Shown here: positions 53,603 to 64,000 of the stretch, in pieces
How the letters are laid out: each line of letters begins with the position of its first letter
How positions within the stretch are numbered: position 1 is the stretch's first letter
Source of the DNA: Nothopassalora personata
Taxonomy: Eukaryota > Ascomycota > Dothideomycetes > Mycosphaerellales > Mycosphaerellaceae
Direction: 5' to 3'
Assembly: GCA_033816765.1 (NCBI GenBank)
Contig: CM066298.1
Coordinates: forward strand, 558,001-622,000
DNA: 64,000 nucleotides
Made by a program: the position numbers and the translations under genes
The notes under the pieces: generated by a model
The model's database searches: none
What the model saw: only the letters and a program-made list of their open reading frames with translations
Told to the model about the DNA's origin: nothing

Positions 53603-54923
53603 TGAGGGAGGTGGAAAGGGGTATATGCGATGATGATAGGATGGTGGCTGCGCGTGACTTAAGGAGTCTGGAGGAAGACGAAAGGTAATTGCGCTGAAGT
53701 AAGACGGGTTCGAACAATGCAAGACGATCATCCTTGGTTGAGCAGCTTTGCCGATACACTCTTGGATGTATGCATTGTTATGCTCTATCCGAGACCATGT
53801 CTTGACTCTCAAAGACTGCTGCCGTCACTAGTTACCCTGATGCACTGACAACAACATACCACTCGATCAAAGGTGACGCTCGAAATCAAGACCTTCCTGC
53901 CAGACTCTCTTCCTTGATCAACGGCTTAGAATGCCAGCACGTGATATCAGCGATTCCCGGCCCTGAACGGGGATACCCCCTTGGTAGGAAAGCAGAACAA
54001 TAACCACTGATCGATCAGTAACCACAGACATGATTTCTCAGACGCGCATTCTCAAGCTTGTACACCCACGGATCAGCGAAGGACCACAGAGATGCAAAAG
54101 GAACAAAATGACCACCCCTGGTCGAGCAGCCAAGATGTCGTTCAGTACCTGTGTCAATGTATATCACGTTGAAACTTGACAGTGTTGATGAATGCTGCCC
54201 TACAACCTAGTTTCCGATGCAGCGTGAACGATGCGGAGAGCCGATCTGTCACTCGATCAACAGCGACCAATGTGATATGGCAAGTCTGTCACGAAAATAT
54301 AGCTTAGATGCGAGAGAATTGATGGCACATCAGAGCTCGAGGGAGGACTGGAATCTCTTGCTCATGGTTGGGAGAGACGCGAGGCAACGACATTGTGGGG
54401 AAATATCGTCTTGGAACCATGCTTGAGCATCACCTTTGATTATGCACGGCGGCTGCATGCTTTGCTGCTGTACAATTAGATAGATGTCACTCGTTATTGG
54501 AAGTCCACGGCCCAGTCCCCTTCTCTTGGAGTATCTGCTGTGTGCTGTCCCGAGGTCGCCATGACAGCATTCATGGCCAATATCTCCATTCGATCGTACT
54601 GCTCCAACAAGATGGATATTTCCATTCAGAAACCCTAACAAGCATGCTCGATGCATCCCAAAGTTCTCGTCCTCGACAAGACCGGAATAGCTCACAATGC
54701 CAAGACACTACAACCCGAACCACAATTGCCATTTCTTCACTTCCGTCTGAGATCACAGATATCGTTGCCAGTCATTGAAATGTGCCCGCAGACTCCCTTC
54801 CGTTTCGAGAACAAGATCAGACGGCTGCCAGCAGCTGGTTTGTGCGTCCGGTGGACCCACTTTGCAGAGATTTCTCGACTCACCATCATATTACACTAAA
54901 ACTCTTCTTCATCATTCAACCCA
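53603..54923. other. Intergenic region
   Basis: 1.3 kb between the annexin stop and tRNA-Val. Several short plus-strand frames (54217-54426, 54497-54778) have no recognisable domain. No repeats seen. Confidence 0.5.
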
Positions 54924-54997
54924 GTCGAGATGGTGTAGTTGGTTATCACGTCTGTCTAACACACAGAAGGTCTGGGGTTCAAGTCCCTGTCTCGATA
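54924..54997 (+). tRNA. tRNA-Val (AAC)
   Basis: 74-nt intronless tRNA. Acceptor stem GTCGAGA/TCTCGAT (first pair G-U), D-arm GTGTAGTTGGTTATCAC, anticodon stem TCTGT/ACAGA with loop CTAACAC giving anticodon AAC, T-arm TGGGG/CCCTG with loop TTCAAGT, discriminator A. A-box and B-box (GGTTCAAGTCC) are intact. The acceptor and T stems contain G-U pairs. A run of six T at about 55056 could terminate Pol III but lies some 58 nt downstream. Confidence 0.9.
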
Positions 54998-55993
54998 TTG
55001 CCGCGTACGCTTCAATAGTCGTTGGAATACAACCATGAGTTGTGACTGGTCCCGTATTTTTTGTCGGCCTCTCGTTGGCTTCCAAGACTTTTTGAGAAGA
55101 GGTCCGAGTCGAAGATCGTGGCTTTCGGATGACTGTCGTTTGATCCAAAACGCGCAGTAGCGGTGGGATATCGGCATCGAGAGCAGGAGGTGGAAATGAC
55201 TTTGTGATATCAGAGTCCCTATTCAGCCGTTGGCTCCAAAAGACGGCCACAGCCATGAAAGAGCAGTGCGTTGAGGTTATTTCGTTGGCCATTGTTTTTG
55301 GGGCTCCGTAACGATGTGAGTTGAAGATCTCGCGCGTAAGCTAATTGATGCCCGTTGAAGAGACCTGCAGCCGCCACCATGTCGTCGTGCTATGACTAGC
55401 AGGCCAACAAGGCATACTCTGCATCGTCGGGAGGGATCGAAACACCCGTACGCCATCAGTCCTCCCTCTCGGGGTCGTGCTGTTCCATCACACGAGGTCT
55501 TGTCAGATCCGTACCAGAAGCTGAAAGCGGAACTCCAGGCGGGACCTTGAGCTTCGTCTCCGGAGCCTTTCGAGAAAACAATTGTTCTATAATCGATTGC
55601 GCTGCAAGTATCAGGGTATCAAGCTAAAAAGTCATCAGCTACATAAACAATCTAGAACCTCATTCGCAACTTTCTGCGATGCATTGCTGATGGACTTGCC
55701 ATGCTGCTTCGTGGACGGGCGGGTCTGTGTCGGCTACCCTAGGGGCGGTGGTACCGTAATTGTGGACTGCTCTAGACTGCGTAATAACGAGAACCGCAGG
55801 CTGAGGTGTCAGAGGAGCGGTCGTGTGATGATCCTTCAGCGATGAGTGTGCAGCTACTTTAGTCGTGTGCCGTAGATTCCGGTTCCCGAAGTGCAGCGCT
55901 GACATCATTATCATCAACCGCACGTGATGTCGTGCCCCTTCTGTCGGCGTTCTGTCTCTGCATTGTCGTTGATCGTCTCGTCATGCAGACTAC
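54998..55993. other. Intergenic region
   Basis: About 1 kb between tRNA-Val and the CPT1/EPT1 stop. Minus-strand frames at 54912-55292 overlap the tRNA and are shadows. Nothing else seen. Confidence 0.5.
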
Positions 55994-57350
55994 TCAGGCA
56001 GCCTTCTTCTCATTGATGTGCTTGCTGGCAGTCTCCTCCGTCTCGGCTGTCCGGGGATACTTGATTGTAAGACACCAAATGTCCAAGTAGTCACAGATCG
56101 TGACAATCACATCCACCACGAAGCTGGCATAGATGCCCAAAGCCAGACCAAGGCATGTGAACATAAAAGCGACCTGATAGACGCCATCCCCAAGGGAGCT
56201 GTACCAGCCGAAGTTGAACTTCTCCAATAGAACCGGCCCGAGAGAGTCCAACACACCGTAAACCAGTGGCAGTGCGATGACATTCTGGTACGGGAAGGGC
56301 GACTTCGTGAGATGAGCTGTGATCACCTGGCCCACACTGTACGCGTTGATCAAGCCTGCGTAGAGGACGAACGGGATGAGGTGGTTCCGGAGGATGTTGG
56401 GTTGCAATACCAGGTATGCAGCGATGAGACCCCAGGAGGCGAAGAAGGGAACCAGACCGAGAAGCGCTTCTTGTGGATCCTCACCGCGCTTGCGTTTCGC
56501 GGCCATGACGTTGTTGGCACTTTTACCATGTTAGCACACCGCATTCAAGAGAGAGTCGATTGACTGACCTGTCCAGCAGCGTAAGTACTAACACGATCCC
56601 TCCATAAACCATGTAAAAGTCTCCAAAGTCCATCGTGTAGACCAACTCCGGCATCCACTCATACCGTGGCACACCTAACGCCCACAGCATCGGCTGCTGC
56701 CAATAGCTCCCGCCGCCCATATACGCGGTAATCCCATACACCACACAAAGCGTCAGAACGCCCTCCACAGGCCCGGAGATGACTCCCAGTGTAAGCGTCT
56801 TCGTGTGGTATTCATCCCAAGTCTGCACGTAAAATGTAAGCAAACACGAAAAAAGCACCAAGACAGTCCTCCAGCCCTGCCCGAAATTCATCGCCGCCGC
56901 GAAAAGCAGAACTTCCAGACTCGTGTTCAGCGCATCAACTCCGTGGTCGAAGAGTTCGCCCAGAGGACCGCTCTGGTGCGTTCGTCGTGCTTGGCTTCCA
57001 TCGATGGCGTCCAAAGATTGGTAGAGGAAGAGACCGATGGCCCAGCTGGCGTAGACCCATGAGGAACAGTCCTGGTCCAGGTTGGGGTTGTAGCAGAGCA
57101 TAGTGAGGATGTTGACGATGACGAAGCCGAAGCCTGTGAGGGTTATGGCGTTGGGCGCCATGGAGAGCGGGAAGAGTTTTATGATTTGGCTCCACCAGTA
57201 TGGTTTGAGGATGTATCGTGAGACCAGACTTTTGTCCACGCCTATGGATCGTATCAGTCAGCATCGTGTCATGTCTGCATCCAGTCGAATAGGTATACCG
57301 GAGTACTTATACTCTTTCAGACGTGGAAGCTGTTCCTGCCTGATGTACAT
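55994..57350 (-). CDS. Choline/ethanolamine phosphotransferase (CPT1/EPT1 family)
   Basis: ER/Golgi membrane enzyme of the Kennedy pathway that transfers phosphocholine or phosphoethanolamine from CDP-alcohol to diacylglycerol. Exons on the minus strand: 57350-57299, 57241-56569, 56519-55994; 416 residues. The first exon, only 52 nt, encodes MYIRQEQLPRLKEYKYS, which matches the conserved N-terminus of the family, so I start there rather than at the Met of the second exon. The CDP-alcohol phosphotransferase motif DG-x2-AR-x8-G-x3-D-x3-D is complete (DGSQARRTHQSGPLGELFDHGVD). About ten hydrophobic helices follow, including PYQNVIALPLVYGVLDSLGP. Introns are 57 and 49 nt. Sequence alone does not separate choline from ethanolamine preference. 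Confidence 0.93.
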
Positions 57351-57810
57351 TTTGGCGGTTGTATATCAGTCGCGATAAGGATGACTGTGGTGTGCCGTTC
57401 ACAGGATTTCGTGGGAGGATGCCCTTGAATGGTAGCGTCGGAGGTGAGAGTAGACCGGAGATCACCGCATGAGAGAAGAACGCGTTCAAAGTATAGGACA
57501 ACAAGCAGGTTCTGGCGAACATGCCATGGTCGCGTGTCAGCGCGTCACGACAACTTTTCGTTTCGCGATTAGCCCTATGCATGATCTCGGCAAATAAAGT
57601 CATGGGACAGCTTCAGCCCTCGTCATGATCTTTGTTTCACAGCCATCTATGCTATCGTGTTCCACAATCAATGGGAGCACATGCTGTCCGTACCTCAAAC
57701 GCGGTGCGTGTACTCGCCACGCTGTGCATCGCGAGTACCCTCCGTCTCCATACGCAGACCATCGCAGTCCCTCGCAGAATGGCTTTGCTAAAGGTTCCGC
57801 CGAGCACATC
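57351..57810. other. Spacer between CPT1/EPT1 and the regulator remnant
   Basis: 460 bp. An in-frame extension of the next gene runs up to a Met at 57625 but shows no zinc cluster; no CxxC pair is found in any plus-strand frame here. CPT1/EPT1 promoter expected at the left end. Confidence 0.45.
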
Positions 57811-58974
57811 ATGGAGATGCGATTGATGCACGAATGCGTGGCGTACACCTGCCATACCTTGTCCACGACCTGGGAGTTCTGGAAGTATCAAGCGCCGCTG
57901 TTGGCCTTCGAGCATCGATATGTCCTGGATGCGCTGCTGGCCTTCCCAGTGTTGTATGTGTCCAGGCAGAAGCCACGGTTCTGGTCGTCTCGCGAAGGGA
58001 AGATGTATCATGTCGGTGATGAAGATGTCGACAGCATCCCTATTATCGAGGCTGCACTGCAAAATGGGTGGAAGGCAGGAACTGAGTCCCGGCAGTATCA
58101 TCTTGGTCCTAAAGGTCCGCAGCACATTTCTGCAATGAGATTCGACCAACATGGCGAGATGCTAGTGACTTTCAGAAAGTATTTTGCTCGTGCCCTGGAA
58201 GAACACCAGCGAGCAGTAGCGGATCTCACGAATGAGAATGCCAAGGCAACCTACCTCTGCTCATGCTGCTGTTCGCTATTCACACTTAGCGAGGGCTCGC
58301 ATGAGAACGAATCTTTGATGCTGGACCCGATGAAGTGGTTCAGGTTGTCTCGCGGAACAGTGATCATTATCGACCAGCGGCGCCACTTCGCAGGAGAAAG
58401 CTTGTTTGCTGAAGGTAAGACTTGATGACCTGGACTGGCGTAAGGCTTACGAGGCTGACTTGTGCACAGCTGGCGACATGTACGGCGAGCCAGATCTCTC
58501 AGATGGCGAGGAGCTGTGTCGTCCGGTACACCAGGAGCCCTTCAAGTACCTGCTGGCACCAGTCAACGGAGAAGAGATCACCGAGGAGGATCGTGAAGCG
58601 TGCGAGCAGACCGTGCATACATCGGATTGATGCACAAAGGCATCATATCATTCATACACAGTCTTGATTCGCCCCTAGCTACTGGTCGCAGAGTCTTGGC
58701 AATGCCTGCAAGCGTGCCACTGCGGTTTATGGATCTGGTGGACGCGAATCAGCCGCGTGCTATCGCCGTACTCCCGCACTGCTCGCATCGATGAAGCTGG
58801 TTGGAAAGGGCTATCCTTGGTTCACGGGCATAGCTGACCGACAAGTTCCAAAGGCGTGCATGGCACTGCCGGATTCGTGGAGCGTTCTGGCACAATGGCC
58901 GCTTGAAACTGTGAGGAGCGGAAGTGGTATCCGCAATGGAAAGCCGTCGTGAGGGTGTGCCTTCCTCGACTACT
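57811..58974 (+). pseudogene. C6-type (UPC2-like) regulator remnant with two frame breaks
   Basis: The translation matches the C-terminal fungal-transcription-factor domain of sterol-uptake-control-like zinc-cluster proteins: MRLMHECVAYTCHTLSTTWEFWKYQAPLLAFEH, then LLAFPVLYVSRQ. Exon 57811-58414 and exon 58470-58630 are joined by a good intron (58415-58469). The frame then stops at 58630, while the family sequence continues in another frame (YIGLMHKGIISFIHSL, then QPRAIAVLPH) to 58794 and again in a third frame (LLASMKLVGKGYPWFTGIADRQ, then ALPDSWSVLAQWPLE) to 58974. Two indels near 58615 and 58775 would explain this. The zinc cluster is missing. A decayed gene is the simplest reading; sequence errors or unusual splicing remain possible. 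I do not propose a repaired frame. Confidence 0.62.
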
Positions 58975-59293
58975 GCTACTCGCGTAGAGCCAACGCTAGC
59001 GCGCGCGACGTTGACAAGGATACCGTGTGGAAGGTGCTTTCGTGAGTCGCTTCCCGTGCCACGACTTCGCCACCACACCAGCAACCACATCGCAAGTCAC
59101 TCTAGCAAACAAACGCACTGCATCCACGGCACTACTATGCCTGCGCCGACCACGCTCGCGATCACGAGGAATGTATCTATGGTTGAGACTGTTTTCCTGC
59201 AAAATGGCATGGCGGACAAAAGTGATGGAGAGAACCGGGACTGTAAATACCGTGGTACATGTCAGCTCAGACAGCACAGCTTCCCATACAATA
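58975..59293. other. Convergent spacer
   Basis: 319 bp between the regulator remnant and the 3' end of the Vps62-family gene. No feature recognised. Confidence 0.45.
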
Positions 59294-60388
59294 TCACAGA
59301 CTCATATCATCCCAAACTTCCCCCCTCTCCCTCCTCGGCAACGCCCCAGGCAAAATCTTACACCCACCCTCAACCCCATCCGGACACACCTCCTTCCGAT
59401 CCAAACCCTTGAACGCCGGCCCCCTAGGTCCTCCAACATACCTACAGAACGCATCAATCCCCAACCCACAATGCTGCCGACCATCACCTTCCGGAATCTT
59501 CTCGTCCCCCCAATGCCCCGCAAACTCCAACCAATTCACCGGCGCATCGCCGTACGCCGCGAACGCCTTACCCGCAACATCATACGAGTAAAAATCCGCA
59601 CTCAACACCGGATCCCACAGCGCCCCGGAATCAGCATGATCTTCAACTGGTCCAAACGGTAAGTCCACGCCGGGAAACGTATGATCGTGCGTGCCGGGCG
59701 TGGCATAATTCGCGTGCGTCCCCTTCGCTACGTACACCACCGGTCTCTCGCCTGCGCACCCGTCAGGCGAGAACTTTTCCGTCGCGCCATATTCGAACGC
59801 TTCACCTCTCGCGTGCTGCGAGTACCATACGGCCTGCGGCGTCCCGTTCACGAACCGCACCATTGTGTGTTCCCAGTCGCCGACGTGGTTCCCGGCGTTG
59901 CCGACGAGGGGGTACGTCCCGCCGTAGTCGAAGGCGTAGAAGTAGAAGTAGAAGGCGTCGAGGGTGGAGTTTTCTTTCTGGACTGTGATGATGGAGGAGG
60001 AGATGGAATTTTCAGTTTTCCCTGCGGGATTTGGGGGAGTGCCGTAGAGGTATGATGGTCGAGGGTCCGTGGTGGGGTCGGAGTTGGAGGTGAGGAAGAT
60101 GTCTGAGCCGCCGGGGGAGCCGGAGTTGGTGATGTTGTTTAGGGCGTTGAGGTTGTTTAGTGTTAAAGGTTCTGGGCCGGAGGTAGTGGTGCGGTTGATG
60201 GTTGGGTGGGTATTGGCTAAGTGGGTGGAGATGTCGGAGGGGTAGTATTTCTCTTTCGTGTGGAGGCGGGCGATGGGGGCATACTCCAAGACGTAGTCTG
60301 GCACGCCGGGCGGTGCTTGTCGTGGTTGTAGAGGTGCTGCGATGGTTATGGCTGGGGGAGCCAAGCTCAGAAGCTTGAGGAGGCGCAT
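59294..60388 (-). CDS. Secreted Vps62-family protein (DUF946)
   Basis: Single exon, 364 residues. An N-terminal signal peptide (LLKLLSLAPPAITIAAPLQ) is followed by the Vps62/DUF946 domain. Recognisable blocks: YAPIARLHTKEKYYPSD near the start; FYFYFYAFDYGG; GNHVGDWEHTMVRF, the family's most conserved segment; YVAKGTHANYATPGTHDH; and GHWGDEKIPE before the C-terminus. The His, Asp and Glu residues in these blocks are well conserved in the family and could bind a metal, but no enzymatic activity is established that I know of. Yeast Vps62 was named from a vacuolar protein-sorting screen; the many fungal secreted homologues have unknown roles. Several N-glycosylation sequons are present in the first 130 residues. 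Confidence 0.85.
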   Translation of the reverse strand: MRLLKLLSLAPPAITIAAPLQPRQAPPGVPDYVLEYAPIARLHTKEKYYPSDISTHLANTHPTINRTTTSGPEPLTLNNLNALNNITNSGSPGGSDIFLTSNSDPTTDPRPSYLYGTPPNPAGKTENSISSSIITVQKENSTLDAFYFYFYAFDYGGTYPLVGNAGNHVGDWEHTMVRFVNGTPQAVWYSQHARGEAFEYGATEKFSPDGCAGERPVVYVAKGTHANYATPGTHDHTFPGVDLPFGPVEDHADSGALWDPVLSADFYSYDVAGKAFAAYGDAPVNWLEFAGHWGDEKIPEGDGRQHCGLGIDAFCRYVGGPRGPAFKGLDRKEVCPDGVEGGCKILPGALPRRERGEVWDDMSL

Positions 60389-61305
60389 TTTTGCTGGGTC
60401 GTCGATACCAAAGACAGCGGGTATGAAGATATAGACATGAGAAGCGACGAAAAGATCCTCCTACCATATTATATCCTCCCACCATGTTCTCAAGGTGTCC
60501 TCAAATGCCGGGTGACAGCTCGCACGCAGCCACAACTAACTTCAACCATCCTCAGTATCGTCGGGGAACTGTCCAAGTACCAAAGGCGATCTGCATCACC
60601 TGCATAATGCAGCACCCGTAGAACACTGGCGAAACCATACGCGCACGCAGAGTACATGGCTTGGTAAGGCTGATACTCTGCTGAGCGCTGCCCACAGCAA
60701 GTAGAGTGGTGTACATCAACCAAGCAGAACACACAACACCAGGATTCCAAGGTGTTCGTGACATGCGACGATCAGATGCGCAAGCCGGACCTGCATAAGA
60801 GGTGTATGACGATCTTTTCGAGGTTGGAGGGTGAGGTCGTGGTAGCTCGAACTGTACTGCGCACGCCGTCTGAAGCTTCGCTCTGATTGGTGCGCATGGC
60901 TCACGAACAGCTTCAAGCTCTGGGTCGGATCGCCTTTCGCCGCTGCACCGTAATCAAGGAATGTCGGATGATAGTCCAGCCTCGGCAGCTTGTCAAAGAG
61001 CTCCGTGTGATGGTGCAAAACGTGTGAGGTTTGCTGGAAGATGGTAGATGTCTTGTAAACATGCCCGCAATAGCGTGCTGATTGATATTGATAGCGACCT
61101 TTCGTACAGAACATCCTTGTCGCGAGGGTATCAAAGACACACTGTCACGCTGCTGGTGCCGCCTCTGTACATTTCAATCATTAACTCCGTTGCTGTTTTC
61201 CGCATGACCTTACCTTTTGACCCTCTCCTTGTACATTGTACATAAAACGTGCCTCATTACCAGCGAAGGAACTTCTCGCTCTCTCCCAGCACTTGTCGTG
61301 CGCAT
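60389..61305. other. Intergenic region
   Basis: 917 bp between the start of the Vps62-family gene and the ERG4 stop. Frames are short and without domains. Promoter of the left gene expected near 60400-60600. Confidence 0.5.
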
Positions 61306-62944
61306 TTAAATAACGTACTGAAGGACAAGTTAGTCGAGGTATATCAAAGATTCGTGCGCGATAACATACTGGGATGAACAGGTACGGAACTCTCCTCTCA
61401 TACTCTTTCCACGCATCACCGTATTTCTCGCGACACCTTTGGATATCTCTGTACGCACGATGTGTGATCATGAGAGCAAAGAATACTGGGTAGAACCATG
61501 GGAACGGGCTGTTGAAACCGGTGATGAGACCCCAGGTGAGCGCAAAGTATGTGTCGCAGGTATAGTGGATTTTGCGCGCGTACTTGAACCAGCCATCGAC
61601 CAGGATTGAATCGCCAGTGTCGGTCTTGATGTGGTCTGGGTTCTCGATGTACTTCCACGGGAGCTGTGGGAAAGTCTTGCGATGAACGTGATTTCCTTTC
61701 TCCATCGACCGGAACATGTTCTTCTGCGAATTACCAGTATCCCAGGCCCAGTACATGAAGAGGTAGGAGGTGTAGAAGAAGAATAGAGCAGGCTTCGACC
61801 AGGCATACTCGGTCGGATCGTGGTTCGCGAGGTAGATGGTGCAGTGGCAGTAGCTGAGCGGGACCCCGGCCAAGTTCCAGAAGATGAGCATGAATCCCCA
61901 CTTCTCGTAGTACATATCCCAGGTGGTGACAATCATCTCTTCACCTTTGCAGCAGGCATTGGCGTAGAGCCAGTGAGCCATGAGCAGGAAGCCAACCTCG
62001 CCCGTCACATAGCCGTAGTTCTCGTACTGGCGTGCGGCGGCCGAAAGAGTAGTGAAGAAGAGAATGAACCATGGAAGGCGCACCTCGAAGAACATCTTGA
62101 AGTCGAGCCAGCCAAACATGCGTGGGTTGAGCTCAGCGCCCATGAAGAAATCGTAGATGTGGTAGCCGGTCATGCGGTGTTGGGCGCCTCGTGCGAGAGC
62201 TGAAATGTAGGCCACGACGGAAACCAGGAAACCGGAGATGATGGCCACCGACATGATGGGTCCGAACTCATCGATCAGAGTGTAGAGCTTGAAGATGCCG
62301 GTGAAGTGAAGGACAGCCGCGACGACGATGGAAAAGTAGAAGCTCCACACACCGTTGCAGTAGTAGCGAAGTTGCTTTCCACCCTCGTGCGGGAGAGGCT
62401 TTCCAGTGGAGTAGACACCAGGCATTGTGAGGTACAAGACTGCCTCAAAGATGAAGAATGTCCAGTATATTGCCCAAGCCTTCGCATGTGGGAATGCGCC
62501 AGTATATGCCAACTTCACCAGGTGCTTGCCGAAAGCAGACCACGTCATGCTGGGCTCAGATGGGAACTTGCCGTCGTAGTACACCGCGCCAACCCACATG
62601 TACCACATGAGCAATGGAAAGCCGACCATCATGGCACTCACGCCGAATGTCCCGCCAAAGTCGAAGTGTGGATCCGCGTCGATCTTGGGATCAGAGCCCA
62701 CCAGCCAGCCATCAACGATCTTGCCCTTGGGCTTGCCATTGAGGTGTCCATTTGCCTCCTTATTAGATGGCGCACTCCGACCGTTGGGGAGCGATGCGGT
62801 CAAAGGGTCTCGTCCTGAGCTGGAGGCGTCTTCAAGTGGTGAGGGCGATCGATCGTCGACGGATGGAGTTCCCGATTTGCGCGTACGGCGTTTTGCTCCT
62901 GGAGTTTCGACGAAGCCATCGGGGACCATAGACTTTCTGTGCAT
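61306..62944 (-). CDS. ERG4: Delta(24(24-1))-sterol reductase ERG4
   Basis: ER membrane enzyme for the last step of ergosterol synthesis: NADPH-dependent reduction of the C-24(28) double bond. Exons on the minus strand: 62944-61370 and a 12-nt last exon 61317-61306; 528 residues. The 52-nt intron (61318-61369, GTATGT, CTAAC, TTCAG) is inferred because splicing ends the protein in VPYLFIPYVI, the usual C-terminus of Erg4/Erg24 proteins; the unspliced frame adds an unrelated tail. Family blocks: a first membrane segment after [30 protein letters not shown], the conserved [15 protein letters not shown], and [17 protein letters not shown]. The N-terminal 75 residues are polar and Ser-rich. An alternative start five codons later (MVPDG) is possible. 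Confidence 0.93.
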
Positions 62945-63604
62945 TGTTAGGTATCAAGATCGTGTCCTACAGGGCGCACTGCGAGCATTATATACCTGGG
63001 AGTCTTGCCCGTCTGGCTCCTCGTCACCCTCGCACTCGGCGTATCCGACATTTTTTTCGCGTCTCGCAGCAAAATGCGCGGACTGCGGTTCCTGGTTATA
63101 GAATGCAGGCGGACTGCTACCAATTGGTCAAAATAGTAAATGATGGCCCTCTCCCTGGATCACAGATGCTAGTCAGCGCACAATGGCATGAAGTCGATGG
63201 GCTGTCGAGAGAGGAAGATGTTGATCCCCATCCCATGTTCACAGCGGCAGAATCGCGTTTCTCCTCCGAACCAAGATCCGCGGCCGTCATGCACAGTTCT
63301 GCACATCTTCATTGGCTGCGCACTTTATAACACATCATCACAACATTGAACGCGACGACATCTCTTGAACTGGCCATACCATGCTTTTCGACGCGTTTTT
63401 TGGTCTATCGCGGGACTTTGGCCCTGGAGCGCGAGGAAACGCCATTCGGCAGCATGTGGACGCCGTCAAGGTAGGTGGCAAGATCATCGCTGTGCTGTTG
63501 ACATCACATCTGCACGATACCAAAGGGACTTCACCTCCTGATTCTCTCATCTCATATACCCATCTTCCCATACTATCAAAAGACGCCTCATCATATTCGC
63601 AAAC
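62945..63604. promoter_or_regulatory. Divergent promoter region ERG4/ribulosamine kinase
   Basis: 660 bp between two divergent start codons. A 75-codon plus-strand frame at 63381-63608 overlaps the kinase start and has no domain. No sterol-response element was identified with confidence. Confidence 0.45.
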
Positions 63605-64000
63605 ATGAAAGTCGACTCAGCAATCATTTCCCTCCTCAAGCTCGACCCCGAGCAAACCACCATCTCCTCCGCTGGAGGAGGCGGCATGTCATCAGCTTCC
63701 ACGTCTAAAATCACGACAAAGTTGCAAGATGGCTCCACAATGCAATACTTCATGAAAACAGGCAAAGGCAAACCTGCAGAACTCATGTTCGAAGGCGAGC
63801 ATCAATCCCTGAAAGCCATTCACAATGCCGTGCCGACCCTCTGTCCCAACTCGTTCGGCCACGGAGAATTCGTCGACAACCCCGGTACCTCCTTCTTGGT
63901 CACAGACTTCCTAGACCTAACAGGAGGACGAAGATCCAGCTCCGAGGGCAGCGGCACGAGCCTCGCACAGAAACTCGCCAAGTTGCACACCACGCCAGCC
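63605..64000 (+). CDS. Fructosamine/ribulosamine-3-kinase family protein (partial, 5' part)
   Basis: Start of an FN3K-family kinase, which phosphorylates sugar adducts on lysine so that they fall off (protein deglycation). The 132 codons present include the N-terminal lobe: SSAGGGGMSSASTSKITTKL (the Gly/Ser loop region), YFMKTGKG with the expected ATP-site Lys, ELMFEGEHQSLKAIHNAVP with the helix-C Glu, GHGEFVD, and SFLVTDFLDL in the hinge. LAQKLAKLHTT is the helix just before the catalytic loop, which lies beyond the right edge. The start at 63605 is supported by family similarity from the first residues. Fungal members are often annotated as protein-ribulosamine 3-kinase. Confidence 0.88.
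   Translation, partial: MKVDSAIISLLKLDPEQTTISSAGGGGMSSASTSKITTKLQDGSTMQYFMKTGKGKPAELMFEGEHQSLKAIHNAVPTLCPNSFGHGEFVDNPGTSFLVTDFLDLTGGRRSSSEGSGTSLAQKLAKLHTTPA

Noticed and set aside
54912..55292. 126-codon minus-strand frame
   Set aside because: Runs across the tRNA-Val gene on the opposite strand; no domain.

Overview
The window looks like a contig from a filamentous ascomycete. Genes are mostly 1-4 exons with introns of about 45-100 nt, GT...AG ends and CTAAC/CTAAT-type branch sites. The set includes GPI2, PMT1, SF3A1, CPT1/EPT1 and ERG4 housekeeping genes, secreted carbohydrate-active enzymes, a P450, and a retroelement relic with C:G-to-T:A nonsense changes of the kind left by repeat-induced point mutation (RIP). 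A divergent aflR/aflJ-type regulator pair, a six-cysteine candidate secreted effector and TE-rich spacers make a plant-associated Dothideomycete (Mycosphaerellales-like) my best guess; that placement is inference.

Layout. 1-12 kb: a siderophore-type MFS transporter (3' end off the window), a secreted GH3 beta-glucosidase, a small SnoaL/NTF2-like protein and a secreted cellobiose-dehydrogenase-like GMC flavoenzyme, separated by long spacers. 12.6-23.2 kb: core cell biology: GPI2 (GPI anchor), PMT1 (O-mannosylation) divergent from SF3A1 (splicing), and a four-exon protein resembling the fungal DUF7587 group. 24-33 kb: a P450, then an AflR-type Zn2Cys6 regulator and an AflJ/AflS-type co-regulator transcribed divergently from a 1.8-kb spacer. 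In Aspergillus and Dothistroma these two activate aflatoxin/sterigmatocystin/dothistromin genes. No pathway enzyme of that type is recognisable here except possibly the unassigned P450, so the pair looks detached from its targets.

33.7-42.5 kb is a transposon-rich block: a RIP-decayed Copia gag relic, a spliced gene for a small secreted cysteine-rich protein, a MITE-like inverted-repeat element, and a complete 7.2-kb Ty1/Copia element (206-bp identical LTRs, 5-bp target duplication GACTG, half-tRNA-iMet primer site, intact 1,784-codon gag-pol frame) with an unusual 1.35-kb 3' segment. 42.5-46.6 kb has no gene I can support.

46.6-64 kb: a hypothetical protein, a small probably mitochondrial protein, an HsbA-like secreted protein, an SDR lacking its catalytic tyrosine, a long-tailed fungal annexin, tRNA-Val(AAC), CPT1/EPT1, a frame-damaged C6 regulator remnant, a secreted Vps62-family protein, ERG4 sterol reductase, and the start of a fructosamine/ribulosamine 3-kinase gene that runs off the right edge.

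All domain calls come from reading the translations by eye; no database search was run. Intron boundaries were chosen by splice signals, reading frame and family conservation.
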